57,245 bases of DNA, taken from NCBI GenBank assembly GCA_035268685.1, contig DATFKK010000163.1, positions 1 through 57,245 on the forward strand. Direction: 5' to 3'. A program made the position numbers and the translations under genes. The stretch comes from Candidatus Krumholzibacteriia bacterium (lineage in GTDB: Bacteria > Krumholzibacteriota > Krumholzibacteriia > JAJRXK01). Positions within the stretch are counted from its first letter, which is position 1. Every line of letters begins with the position of its first letter. Of this stretch, positions 26,611 to 35,007 are shown one piece after another. The notes under the pieces were generated by a model, which was given only the letters and a program-made list of their open reading frames with translations, had not been told where the DNA came from and searched no databases.

Positions 26611-27093
26611 TCCACGGGAGAACGACGAAGCCGACGGGGGGACGCGGCGTCGTTCGAGCTACCCACCCGATCCACGCGGTCGCGCGGCACAGAGCCCGCG
26701 ATCCGTGAGCACGCCAACCCCAACCGGAGGGTCGGCCAGGCACGAGGCGATCGAAATCGACCGGAGCCGCGCGAAGCGCGGTGATGGCGACCGAGAGGAC
26801 GAGCAGGACCGGGAACCCACGGGTGCCCCCGCTCGTTCACTCGTGCCGAGTGGACGCGAAGTTGCTGGTGACGGCACCGGGCAACCGACGAGGGGATCGC
26901 CGGCGTGGATCGGTCGACGACCGGTCGCGGCGGCGCAGGGTAGAAGGTCTTCACGATCATGATCCGGATTCCGCGTCGCGGTCCCCGCGGGGTCTGAACC
27001 GGCGGTCGTCGAATCCGATGCAACGGTTCGGTTCCGGCGAGTGCCGGGGCGCGCGAGCCGGATGGCGTCGAGGATCGTGCCAGAGGTCGGCTG
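26611..27093 (+). other. Long 5' leader without a supported gene; several hairpins
   Basis: This is a 480-nt stretch between the promoter and the ExeA-like gene. Short open frames exist but their sequences are Arg/Pro/Gly-rich shadows without family features or ribosome sites. Visible RNA structure: GAACGACG/CGTCGTTC (26620-26627 with 26648-26655), CCGCGC-GAA-GCGCGG (26767-26781), and a small CGAT-CGAA-ATCG hairpin just before it. No known riboswitch consensus was recognised. It may regulate the downstream genes or contain a small RNA. Confidence 0.4.
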
Positions 27094-28578
27094 ATGTACG
27101 AACAACACTTCGGATTCCACACCATGCCTTTCCGGGTCGTTCCGAGCCCGTCGTTCCTGTTCCCGTCGGACACGCACGAGGAGAGCCGGGCGCGGATCCT
27201 GTACGGAATCCGGGAGAACCGCGGATTCGTGGTCGTGACCGGTGCCGTCGGGCTGGGCAAGACCACGGTCTTGCTGTCGGTGCTGGAGGAACTCGAGGAC
27301 TCGCTCGAGATCGCGCTCGTGGTTCATCCGGTGCAGTCGTTCCGCGAGCTCCTGCGGCTCGTCTGCCTCGAGTTCGGAGTGCAGTTCGCCTCCGACGACG
27401 AGGTGACGATGCTCTGGGAGCTGAATCTCTTCCTGGTCGAACGGTTGTCCGAGGGCAAGAACTGCGTGCTGATGATCGACGAGGCGCAGAATCTGCCGGT
27501 CGAGGTCCTCGAGCGGGTCCGGACCCTGAGCAACCTGCAGACCGAGAGTTCGTCGTTGCTGCAGATCGTGCTCGTGGGCCAGCCCGAGCTGAGGACGAAT
27601 CTCGACGACCCGCGTTTGCCGCAGCTCCGTCAGCGGGTCGGCGTGTGGCACGAGATCGGCCCATTGGACCGCGAGGACACCCGGAGCTACATCCGGCATC
27701 GCCTGAGGCTGGCCGGGGCGAGCGCACCCGAGGAACTGGCCCCGGAGTCCGTCTGCGATCGAGTCTTCTCGGCCACCCGCGGAATTCCCCGGCTGGTGAA
27801 CCAGGTCTGCGACACCGCACTGGTGATCGCCTACGGACGCGACAGGAAGGTCCTCGGGACCGACCACGTCGACGAGGCCCGGCGCGAGTTGCGGCTGGAC
27901 GTTGCGCCCGCTCCGAAGGCGCCGAACGCGAAGGCGGCGGCGGTCGAGGCACCCGATCCGGCCCCGTCCCCGCCCGAAACGGTCCCGGCCGACTCCCCGA
28001 CGGCGACACGTCGGCACCAGTGGCTGCCGCCGGTCGCCGCGGTCGTGATCCTGGCACTGTTGGTGCTCGCTGCCTTCCGATTCGGGTTCGTGCCGGACTG
28101 GCCGCTGTCGTGGGCCACCGCGTCCGACGAGTCGGGGTCCGAGGTCGAGGTGGTGGCCCCCGATCCGACTCCGGCCGCCGCGCAGAGCGCCGCGACGCGA
28201 TCCGTGCCGGAGTCCTGGCTCGCGTCGGTGTCCGACGTCCGGTCCTGGCGCGAACAGGGGCGTCCCGTCTACACCGCCTACGTGGCGAGTTTCCGCGACC
28301 CCGATGCGGTCGCCCGGTTCGCGGACGACCTCGTCGTCGAGAACGAGGACTGGACCGTCCCCCTCTTCGTCGAGACCACCGGAGACGACCCACCCTGGCA
28401 CCGCGTCTACGGTGGCGCCTACGCCGACCGCTCGGACGCCCAGCGTTTCGCCAGGAAGATCAAACAGGACGGAAGTGTGGACTTCGCACACGTGAAGAGA
28501 CTGGCGCCCACGGCCGAGGACATCCTACCTTCGGTGTTCACGGCTCCCGCCGAATCCAACCCGGGAGAGTCGGGATGA
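27094..28578 (+). CDS. ExeA/GspA-type AAA ATPase with transmembrane helix and C-terminal SPOR domain
   Basis: A 494-residue protein in three parts. Residues 1-270 are an ExeA-type AAA domain starting MYEQHFGFHTMPFRVVPSP, with Walker A GAVGLGKTT (Lys56), Walker B VLMIDEAQNL and the sensor region LVGQPELRTNL. A Pro/Ala linker and one transmembrane helix (about 310-332) follow. The periplasmic end (about 390-475) is SPOR-like: VYTAYVASFRDPDAVARF and VYGGAYADRSDAQRFARKIK. SPOR domains bind denuded peptidoglycan. Related ATPases accompany exopolysaccharide or type II secretion assembly. The following gene, a BY-kinase-like protein, overlaps by 4 nt. The function in glycan export is an inference. 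Confidence 0.82.
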   Translation: MYEQHFGFHTMPFRVVPSPSFLFPSDTHEESRARILYGIRENRGFVVVTGAVGLGKTTVLLSVLEELEDSLEIALVVHPVQSFRELLRLVCLEFGVQFASDDEVTMLWELNLFLVERLSEGKNCVLMIDEAQNLPVEVLERVRTLSNLQTESSSLLQIVLVGQPELRTNLDDPRLPQLRQRVGVWHEIGPLDREDTRSYIRHRLRLAGASAPEELAPESVCDRVFSATRGIPRLVNQVCDTALVIAYGRDRKVLGTDHVDEARRELRLDVAPAPKAPNAKAAAVEAPDPAPSPPETVPADSPTATRRHQWLPPVAAVVILALLVLAAFRFGFVPDWPLSWATASDESGSEVEVVAPDPTPAAAQSAATRSVPESWLASVSDVRSWREQGRPVYTAYVASFRDPDAVARFADDLVVENEDWTVPLFVETTGDDPPWHRVYGGAYADRSDAQRFARKIKQDGSVDFAHVKRLAPTAEDILPSVFTAPAESNPGESG

Positions 28579-29411
28579 GCAGTATCCGTGAGGCCCTCAA
28601 GCGCGCCGAGCGAGAGCGCCGCGCGCGCCTGGTGGGCGACGATTCCCCGCCATCGCACGCCACTGCCGTACCCGAGGCCGATCCGGTCTCGGCGGTGCCC
28701 GAGGCAGCGCCTGCCCGTCGATCCGATCCCACGCCCGCGGATCTGCGGGTCGTCCATCCGAACCCGGTTCCGCTCGTCGAGGTCCCGATCGAGCTGACCG
28801 AGGAGCTCGGACGGTTCCGGCACGCCGTCGAGAGCGCACTGCCGCAGCCGCACCGCACCGTGGCCATGACGAGTGCCAACGGAGGTGAGGGGACGACCAC
28901 GCTCACGGTGCTCCTGGGAACCAGCCTGGCCGTCCGTGACGGGCGGAAGACCTGCATCGTCGATGCGAACTTCAAGTCGCCGCGTGCGAGCAATGTCTTC
29001 GGCCTGCTCGGTCAGCCCGGCTACTCGGACTACTGCACCGGGAAGGCGGAGCTGAGTCGCGTGTTGCGACGTACCGAGTCTCCCGATCTGTTCGTCATGG
29101 GAATCGGCACCGACGTCCTCAATCCTTCCCTGGTGCTCAGTCACGAGCGGGCCCGAGGGCTCGCGTCCGAACTCGGACAGCGTTTCGACTACGTCCTGTT
29201 CGATTGCGGTCCGGCGCTGACGACCGCCGAGACCACGCAGGTGGCGGCCACGGTCGACGGCACGGTGCTCGTCGTCCGCGCCCATCGGACCAAGCGTGAA
29301 GTGCTGGCCAAGGCGGAGAAGATGGTTCGCCTCGGCGGAGGAAGCGTGATCGGCGCCGTGCTGAACCGCCGGCACTTCCCGATCCCGGAACAGATCTACC
29401 GGCGCCTCTGA
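28575..29411 (+). CDS. BY-kinase/CpsD-like P-loop protein with degenerate Walker A
   Basis: A 278-residue cytoplasmic protein. An N-terminal MSSIREALKRAERERRA helix and a low-complexity linker to about 70 come before a MinD/CpsD fold: VAMTSANGGEGTTTLTVLLG, CIVDANFKSPRAS (Walker A', Asp130) and YVLFDCGPALTTAET (Walker B). In active tyrosine autokinases the P-loop is GEGKST; here Lys is Thr107 and there is no C-terminal tyrosine cluster (only one Tyr near the end). It is therefore probably a non-catalytic or nucleotide-binding regulatory member. The ATGA overlap with the ExeA-SPOR gene implies a working pair. Confidence 0.8.
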   Translation: MSSIREALKRAERERRARLVGDDSPPSHATAVPEADPVSAVPEAAPARRSDPTPADLRVVHPNPVPLVEVPIELTEELGRFRHAVESALPQPHRTVAMTSANGGEGTTTLTVLLGTSLAVRDGRKTCIVDANFKSPRASNVFGLLGQPGYSDYCTGKAELSRVLRRTESPDLFVMGIGTDVLNPSLVLSHERARGLASELGQRFDYVLFDCGPALTTAETTQVAATVDGTVLVVRAHRTKREVLAKAEKMVRLGGGSVIGAVLNRRHFPIPEQIYRRL

Positions 29412-29576
29412 TTCCGGAGGCGGCGCTCGCGGCTGCGCTCCGGCTGCTCTTCGTCACCGGGGCCGGGACGACACGTCCGGGCCGCTGACGGCACCCTCGA
29501 ACGACATCGCGGCGTTCGCCGACGACGCCGCCCCGGGCCGCATCCGGGCCGAGCGGATCCTCCGAGGAGCGCGACG

Positions 29577-30731
29577 ATGAAGCAGCGACGACTTGGCGTG
29601 TTCGTGATGATCGATGCGCTGGGCTTCCGATTCCTGCGCGAACACGAGTTCTTGCCGGAGTTGGACTTCCGGGTGGGATTGCGCACCGTCCTCGGCGATT
29701 CCGGCGCCTGCCAGCCGACACTGCTCACCGGCCGCCTTCCCCACGCGCACGGCCATGCTGCGATGTTCCAGCGGGCGAACGGCACCACTCCGCTCGCCGT
29801 TGCCAGGCGCTACGCCTGGTTGCCGCCGATCGTCCGCGACGACCCCCGCATCCGCCGTCGTATCCACGCGAGGGTCGCCGACCGGATCGACGCCGACTTC
29901 TCGCTCTACGAGTGTCCGACGCGCCTGCTGCCCGAGTTCGATCTGGCCGCGCACGGCCGCATGTTCGAGCCCGGCAGCGTGCGCCGAGGGACGAACATCT
30001 TCGATCGATTCCGCGAACTGGGAATCCGGTACCGGCACTACGACTCGAGGACCCCGGAGGAGCAGAACATCCTCCGGTCCGAGGACGACCTGCGGTCCGG
30101 CGACGTCGAGATGCTCTTCCTGTACCTCCCGGCGCTCGACGGTCTCCTGCACGAGCACGGGACGGCCGGCGACCCGGTGTTCACACACCTCGCATGGTAC
30201 GAGGACCGGATCCGGCGACTGCGGGAGATCGCCGAGGAAACGGCCGAAGAGGTCGAGCTGTTCGTCTTCAGTGACCACGGCATGAGCGACGTGCACGGCG
30301 CGATCGCCCTGGTCCCCGAGATCGAGCGGGTCTTCGGGCGCAACGGCGGTCGCTACCTCGCCTTCTACGACTGGACCATGGCTCGGTTCTGGAGCGACGA
30401 CCCCGGTCTGCTCGAAGACCTGCGGGCCGCACTGGGCGATCGGCACGATGGGCGCTGCATCCACGAGGACGAGAAGGCGGAACTGGGGATCGCCTTCGAG
30501 GACCGCAGCCAGGGCGACCTCCACTTCGTGGTCGACGAAGGCCTTCTGATCGTTCCCAGCTACATGGGGCGTACCATGTTGGCCGGCATGCACGGTTACC
30601 ACCCCGACGCGGTCGACGCCGATGCGTGTCTACTCGGGAACTTCTCGCCGTCGCTCGATCCGACCCACATCCGCCATGTCTACGACCTGATGGACGCCAC
30701 GGCGGGCCGGCTGGTCGGGGAACGCGTGTGA
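29577..30731 (+). CDS. Alkaline-phosphatase-superfamily phosphodiesterase, soluble
   Basis: A 384-residue protein without a signal peptide. The two-metal site of the nucleotide pyrophosphatase/phosphodiesterase type is readable: Asp13 in MIDALGF, nucleophile Ser42 in GDSGACQPTLLTG (Thr in many relatives), LDGLLHEHG, FSDHGM and a final GMHGYHPD. All metal ligands appear intact, so it should be active. It may hydrolyse a nucleotide-sugar or polymer phosphodiester; the substrate is unknown. It follows the BY-kinase-like gene after 165 nt in which I see no gene. The converging rmlD-like gene ends 69 nt further on. Confidence 0.78.
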   Translation: MKQRRLGVFVMIDALGFRFLREHEFLPELDFRVGLRTVLGDSGACQPTLLTGRLPHAHGHAAMFQRANGTTPLAVARRYAWLPPIVRDDPRIRRRIHARVADRIDADFSLYECPTRLLPEFDLAAHGRMFEPGSVRRGTNIFDRFRELGIRYRHYDSRTPEEQNILRSEDDLRSGDVEMLFLYLPALDGLLHEHGTAGDPVFTHLAWYEDRIRRLREIAEETAEEVELFVFSDHGMSDVHGAIALVPEIERVFGRNGGRYLAFYDWTMARFWSDDPGLLEDLRAALGDRHDGRCIHEDEKAELGIAFEDRSQGDLHFVVDEGLLIVPSYMGRTMLAGMHGYHPDAVDADACLLGNFSPSLDPTHIRHVYDLMDATAGRLVGERV

Positions 30732-30799
30732 CGGGCGTCCTGCGCCCCGTCGATTCCCGGAGTCCGATCGCGCGTGGCGTCGAGGTGCGGGCCCGTGCG

Positions 30800-31678
30800 T
30801 CAGAGCAACACGGTCTCGATGTAGTCCCGAAGGGCGTCGCGCCAGTGCGGTTGGGGGCGGAGTCCGATCAGGCGGGCGTGGAGGCCGTCCATGGCCTCCA
30901 TCCGTGGCCGGGGCGCGGGCAGCGGGAACTCGGCGGAGCTGCAAGGATCGACGCGGCAATCGCGGACGCCGGCGAACTCGACGATCGCGCGGGCCATCTC
31001 GTAGCGTGAACACATGCCGTCGTTCGCCGCGTGGAAGGTTCCGTAGTGCCCGGTCTGCAGGAGTTCGAGGCAGCGACGGCTGATGTCACGGGTGTAGCAG
31101 GGGCTGCCGAACTTGTCGTCGACCGCCCTGAGGACATCCCGGCCGCGCGCGAGTTCGATCATCTTCGCCACGAACTTCTTGTCCTCCGCGCCTCCGCCGA
31201 ACATCCATCCGGCCCGGACCACGTAGTGGTGGGGGACCAGCTCGCGGACGGCGACTTCGCCAGCCCACTTGCTGCGAGCGTAGACACTGGCCGGGGCCGG
31301 GTCGTCGAACTCGTGGTAGGGCGTCGGTTTGGATCCGGCAAAGATGCTTCCGGTACTGATATAGACCAGGTCGAGTTCGTGGCGACGACACAACAGAGCG
31401 ACGTTGCGTGTACCCACCGCGTTGATCGCGTAGGCCTCCTCGGGCCGCTTCTCGCAGTCGTCGACCTGCGTCATGGCGGCGAGGTGGAACACGGCATCGG
31501 GGCGAAAATTCGCGACAGCCCGGTCGAGACCAGCGGCGTCGGTGACGTCGATCCGATCCTGCGGATCGTGGGCGAGACGCTCGATGTCCGTCGGCCAGAC
31601 CTCGTGCCCCTGCTCCTCGGCCTGGGCGGACAGGGCGCGGCCCATCATGCCGCGGGCGCCGGTGATGAGAAATCGCAT
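30800..31678 (-). CDS. RmlD-like NAD(P)-dependent sugar-nucleotide reductase
   Basis: A 292-residue extended SDR enzyme and the only supported minus-strand gene. It starts MRFLITGARGMMGRAL (GxxGxxG), then FHLAAMTQVDDCE, the YISTGSIFAG strand with the catalytic Ser/Thr, and YARSKWAGE (YxxxK). The pattern fits dTDP-4-dehydrorhamnose reductase (RmlD). RmlABC are not in the window, so it could reduce another 4-keto sugar nucleotide. ATG 31678 has the family N-terminus; the frame is open further upstream but without family sequence. It diverges from the DegT gene, with 253 nt between. Confidence 0.82.
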   Translation of the reverse strand: MRFLITGARGMMGRALSAQAEEQGHEVWPTDIERLAHDPQDRIDVTDAAGLDRAVANFRPDAVFHLAAMTQVDDCEKRPEEAYAINAVGTRNVALLCRRHELDLVYISTGSIFAGSKPTPYHEFDDPAPASVYARSKWAGEVAVRELVPHHYVVRAGWMFGGGAEDKKFVAKMIELARGRDVLRAVDDKFGSPCYTRDISRRCLELLQTGHYGTFHAANDGMCSRYEMARAIVEFAGVRDCRVDPCSSAEFPLPAPRPRMEAMDGLHARLIGLRPQPHWRDALRDYIETVLL

Positions 31679-31813
31679 GTCTTCGATGGCCTCGTCGTCG
31701 GGGGTCACGCGTGCAATTGGAACGTCGCGGATCAAGATTGCGCGAAGCGCCGATGGTGATCGCGTGGATCGTCGTCGGGGCGGAGCGTTCCGCGGGCGTC
31801 CGACGCTGCAACC

Positions 31814-31819
31814 ATCATA
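31814..31819 (-). promoter_or_regulatory. Candidate -10 box for the RmlD-like gene
   Basis: On the minus strand TATGAT reads at 31819-31814, with TTCACG 15 nt upstream as a weak -35. It would give a leader of about 130 nt. It is the best match on this strand in the divergent gap but is not strong. Confidence 0.35.
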
Positions 31820-31894
31820 GTCACTGGAACTTGCCGTGAACACCGGAAAGGCGACACGAGCGTCGGACATGCTCCGATCCGGTGATTCTGTGGG

Positions 31895-31924
31895 TTGGGT
31901 CGTGTGAATTCCCTGTGCTATACT
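31895..31924 (+). promoter_or_regulatory. Putative promoter of the DegT aminotransferase (leaderless)
   Basis: TTGGGT (31895-31900), an 18-nt spacer and TATACT (31919-31924). Only 7 nt separate the -10 box from the ATG at 31932, so the transcript would start at or next to the A of the start codon. No ribosome-binding site is present in between. Confidence 0.6.
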
Positions 31925-31931
31925 CCGTCCC

Positions 31932-33047
31932 ATGAGTACCGAAACCCGGACAGTGCGTTTCCTGGACCTCGAGGCCCAGAACGCCCCCATCCGAGACGAG
32001 GTTCTGGCCCGGTGGGGCGAGATCCTCGACAGCAACGCCTTCATCCTCGGACCCGCGGTCCGCTCGTTCGAGCAGGCCTTCGCCGCGTACTGCGAGGCGG
32101 AGCACTGCATCGGAACGAGCTCGGGCACCACGGCCATCCAGCTCATGCTGATGGGCGCTGGGGTCGGTCCGGGCGACGAGGTGATCACGGCCCCGAACAC
32201 CTTCATCGCCACGGTCGAGGCCATCGCGGCGGTCGGCGCCACTCCGGTCTTCGCCGACGCCGACCCGACGACCTGGCTGCTGGACCCGGAGGCGACCGAG
32301 GCGGCGATCACCGAGCGCACGAAGGCGATCATGCCCGTCCATCTCTACGGAATTCCGGTCGATCTCGACCGGTTTCGTGTATTGGCGGACCGGCACGGCC
32401 TGCTGTTGATGGAGGACGCGGCGCAGGCCCACGGTGCGCGCTGGAAGGGTCGGCGGATCGGTCACGGCAGCTACGGCGCCGGCTTCAGCTTCTACCCTGG
32501 CAAGAACCTGGGAGCCTTCGGCGACGGTGGTGCCGTCGTGACCAACGATCCGGAACTCGCTGATCAGGTGGAAGCCCTTCGACACCATGGTCAAGCCGAG
32601 AAGAACGTGCATGCCGTCCCCGGCGTGACGGGTCGACTCGATTCGCTCCAGGCTGCCGTCCTGGAGATCAAGCTGGGTCGTCTCGACGCGTGGAACGCAC
32701 GGCGGCGTGCCCATGCAGCTCTCTACCGTGAACTCCTGGCCGGCTCACGGTACTCGACGCCGCAGGCCCCCGAGGGCTGCGAGCCGGTGTATCACCTCTT
32801 TGCCATCAATCATCCGGAGACCGACAGAGTACGGACCGCGCTGACGGAGAACGGCATCCAGTGGGGGATGCACTACCCTCGGGCGGTGCACCGCCAACCC
32901 GCGTTCGCCCATCTCGGAGCCGAGGGGGCGTTTCCGATCGCCGAGTCGATCTGCGACAACATCGTGTCCCTGCCGATGTATGCGGAGCTCGCGGATTCGG
33001 ACGTCAGGCGGGTGTGCGAGGTCCTCCTCTCGGTCGATCACGAATGA
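31932..33047 (+). CDS. DegT/DnrJ/EryC1-family sugar aminotransferase
   Basis: A 371-residue PLP enzyme. The N-terminus has the family pattern FLDLEAQNAPIRDEVLARW, then GTSSGTTAIQLMLM, EDAAQAHGARWKG and FSFYPGKNLGAFGDGGAVVT with the PLP lysine Lys191. Such enzymes aminate keto sugar nucleotides to amino sugars. With the Gfo/Idh/MocA dehydrogenase two genes on, it fits oxidation then transamination of a UDP- or dTDP-sugar. ATG 31932 lies 7 nt from the -10 box and has no Shine-Dalgarno. The 80-nt gap after it has no gene. Confidence 0.9.
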   Translation: MSTETRTVRFLDLEAQNAPIRDEVLARWGEILDSNAFILGPAVRSFEQAFAAYCEAEHCIGTSSGTTAIQLMLMGAGVGPGDEVITAPNTFIATVEAIAAVGATPVFADADPTTWLLDPEATEAAITERTKAIMPVHLYGIPVDLDRFRVLADRHGLLLMEDAAQAHGARWKGRRIGHGSYGAGFSFYPGKNLGAFGDGGAVVTNDPELADQVEALRHHGQAEKNVHAVPGVTGRLDSLQAAVLEIKLGRLDAWNARRRAHAALYRELLAGSRYSTPQAPEGCEPVYHLFAINHPETDRVRTALTENGIQWGMHYPRAVHRQPAFAHLGAEGAFPIAESICDNIVSLPMYAELADSDVRRVCEVLLSVDHE

Positions 33048-33157
33048 TGTGACGGTGGTGATGCGACGACGCCGAAGTATTCCGGACCAGCGATGAGAGA
33101 CTCTCGGTTCCTCGACCCGTCAACCTCGTGCTCGAACATCCTTGGACGGCTCCCCAG

Positions 33158-33877
33158 ATGAAGAAAGACGCGACTGCCCTCGATCTCGCCACGATCAACG
33201 AGGTCGTCGAAGCACACGAACCGCTCCGCCTGCGCATCGGCTCGCCCCGGTACGCATGGTGGGAGCGTGCCATCAAACGGGCGTTCGACATCGTGTTCGC
33301 CCTCACGGTGCTCGCCCTGGGCGCCCCTGCCTTCTTCCTGATCGGTCTGCTCGTCAAACTGAGCAGTCCCGGCCCGGTCCTGTTCTGCCAGACGCGTCTC
33401 GGTCGAGACGGTCGACCGTTCGTGTTCTACAAATTCCGCTCGATGCGCCACAACAACGACGACCAGGTGCACCGGGAGTTCTGCGCGGACTTCATCAGCG
33501 GCAACGGGCAGGACGAACCGCAGGTCTTCAAGATGGTGGAGGACCCCCGCGTCACGCGGATCGGTGGATTCCTCCGCCGGACGAGCCTCGACGAGCTCCC
33601 CCAGTTCTGGAACGTCCTCAAGGGCGAGATGAGCGTGGTCGGACCGCGACCGCCGATCGCCTACGAGTACGAGCACTACCAGGAATGGCACAAGGATCGC
33701 TTGAAGGTGAAACCCGGCTTGACCGGGCTCTGGCAGGTGAGCGGTCGCAGCCAGGTCGGCTTCGACGAGATGGTCATGCTCGACCTGCACTACATCAGCC
33801 GCTGGAGCCTGCTGCTGGACCTCCGGATCGTGGCCCGGACCCTTCCGGTCATGGTACGGGGAGAGGGTGCCTACTAG
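33158..33877 (+). CDS. Second monotopic phosphoglycosyl transferase
   Basis: A 239-residue sugar-phosphate transferase: a hydrophobic reentrant helix (about 45-70), then CQTRLGRDGRPFVFYKFRSM, catalytic SLDELPQFWNVL, MSVVGPRPPIAYE, and KPGLTGLWQVSGRSQ. It is parallel in build to the gene at 22865. It starts a separate lipid-linked glycan on undecaprenyl phosphate. ATG 33158 has a modest GGACGG 8 nt upstream; GTG 33128, which gives ten more residues, is an alternative. The neighbouring aminotransferase and dehydrogenase suggest that it uses an amino or diamino sugar. Confidence 0.87.
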   Translation: MKKDATALDLATINEVVEAHEPLRLRIGSPRYAWWERAIKRAFDIVFALTVLALGAPAFFLIGLLVKLSSPGPVLFCQTRLGRDGRPFVFYKFRSMRHNNDDQVHREFCADFISGNGQDEPQVFKMVEDPRVTRIGGFLRRTSLDELPQFWNVLKGEMSVVGPRPPIAYEYEHYQEWHKDRLKVKPGLTGLWQVSGRSQVGFDEMVMLDLHYISRWSLLLDLRIVARTLPVMVRGEGAY

Positions 33878-33964
33878 AATCCGGAGACCGAGCGAATCCA
33901 CCCGGGCCGCGACACCGCATCGCCAGCCCGCGAGCATGGGTCCGCAGACGAGGAGCGAAACGCC

Positions 33965-35002
33965 GTGACGTCACCCGTCCGCGTGGGGGTGATCGGGGTC
34001 GGCTACTGGGGCCCCAACCTGCTGCGCAACTTCAACAGCATCAAGGGCGCCGAGGCCACCTGGTGCGCCGATCCGAACGAGGCCCGCCTGCGGCACATGG
34101 CCAATCTCTATCCGGGGGTCCGGACCACCACGGACTACGGAGAGATCCTGGCCGATCCGGACGTCGACGCCGTGGTCGTGGCCACTCCCGCCAACACGCA
34201 TTGCGAGATCACCTGCGAGGCCTTCGCGGCCGGTAAGCACGTGTTCGTGGAGAAGCCCATGGCCGTCTCCACGGTCGAATGCCATCGCATGGTCGAGGCC
34301 GGACAGAAGGCGGGCCGGAAGCTCATGGTGGGCCACACCTTCCTGTTCAACAACGCGGTGCACCGGATCAAGGAACTCATCGTTTCCGGTGAACTGGGCG
34401 ACATCTTCTACGTCTACGTGAATCGGGTGAACCTGGGCCTGTTCCGTGAGGACTGCAACGTGGTGTGGGATCTTGCCCCGCACGACATCGCGATCCTCAA
34501 CTGGTTGCTCGATTCCACGCCCGAGCGGCTGACGGGCAAGGGGCACGCCTACGTGCAGCCGAAGATCGAGGACGTGGCCTTCATCAACCTGCATTACCCG
34601 AACGACGTCATGGCGCACCTGCACGTCAGCTGGCTCGATCCCAACAAGGTGCGCACGATCACCGTCGTCGGGAGCAAGAAGATGCTCGTGTACGACGACG
34701 TGTCGAACACCGAGAAGCTGCGGGTGTACGACAAGGGCGTGACCGTGCTTCCCCACTACGACACCTTCGGCGAGTTCCAGCTGAGCTATCGCTACGGGGA
34801 CATCGTCATCCCGAAGATCGACGGAGCCGAACCGCTGAAGAACGAGGCCGAGCACTTCGTGCAGGCCATCGTCGAGGACGTTCCGCTGCGCAGTGACGGG
34901 CAGAGCGGACTGGACGTCGTGCACGCACTCGAACTGGCCTGCGCGTCGATCTGCGACGACGGGCGGAGCCTGGAGTTCGATCCGGCCCGCACCGTGGGCT
35001 GA
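33965..35002 (+). CDS. Gfo/Idh/MocA-family sugar-nucleotide dehydrogenase
   Basis: A 345-residue NAD-dependent oxidoreductase: VGVIGVGYWGPNLLRNF (GxGxxG) at the N-terminus, AVVVATPANTHCE, the signature FVEKPMAVS and VWDLAPHDIAILNWL in the C-terminal domain. Family members in polysaccharide loci oxidise the C3 hydroxyl of UDP-GlcNAc-type sugars so that a DegT enzyme can aminate them. Start GTG 33965 has GAGGAGCG 6 nt upstream. With the DegT gene it forms the sugar-modification part of the second glycan locus. Confidence 0.87.
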   Translation: MTSPVRVGVIGVGYWGPNLLRNFNSIKGAEATWCADPNEARLRHMANLYPGVRTTTDYGEILADPDVDAVVVATPANTHCEITCEAFAAGKHVFVEKPMAVSTVECHRMVEAGQKAGRKLMVGHTFLFNNAVHRIKELIVSGELGDIFYVYVNRVNLGLFREDCNVVWDLAPHDIAILNWLLDSTPERLTGKGHAYVQPKIEDVAFINLHYPNDVMAHLHVSWLDPNKVRTITVVGSKKMLVYDDVSNTEKLRVYDKGVTVLPHYDTFGEFQLSYRYGDIVIPKIDGAEPLKNEAEHFVQAIVEDVPLRSDGQSGLDVVHALELACASICDDGRSLEFDPARTVG

Positions 35003-35007
35003 TCGTC

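Noticed and set aside
26605-27093. Cyclic di-GMP (GEMM) riboswitch before the ExeA-like gene
   Set aside because: The stretch has hairpins with GAA/CGAA loops but not the conserved GEMM core sequence.
26659-28491. Minus-strand frames covering the leader and the ExeA-like gene
   Set aside because: The part opposite 27094-28491 mirrors a clear AAA ATPase; the rest has no family features.
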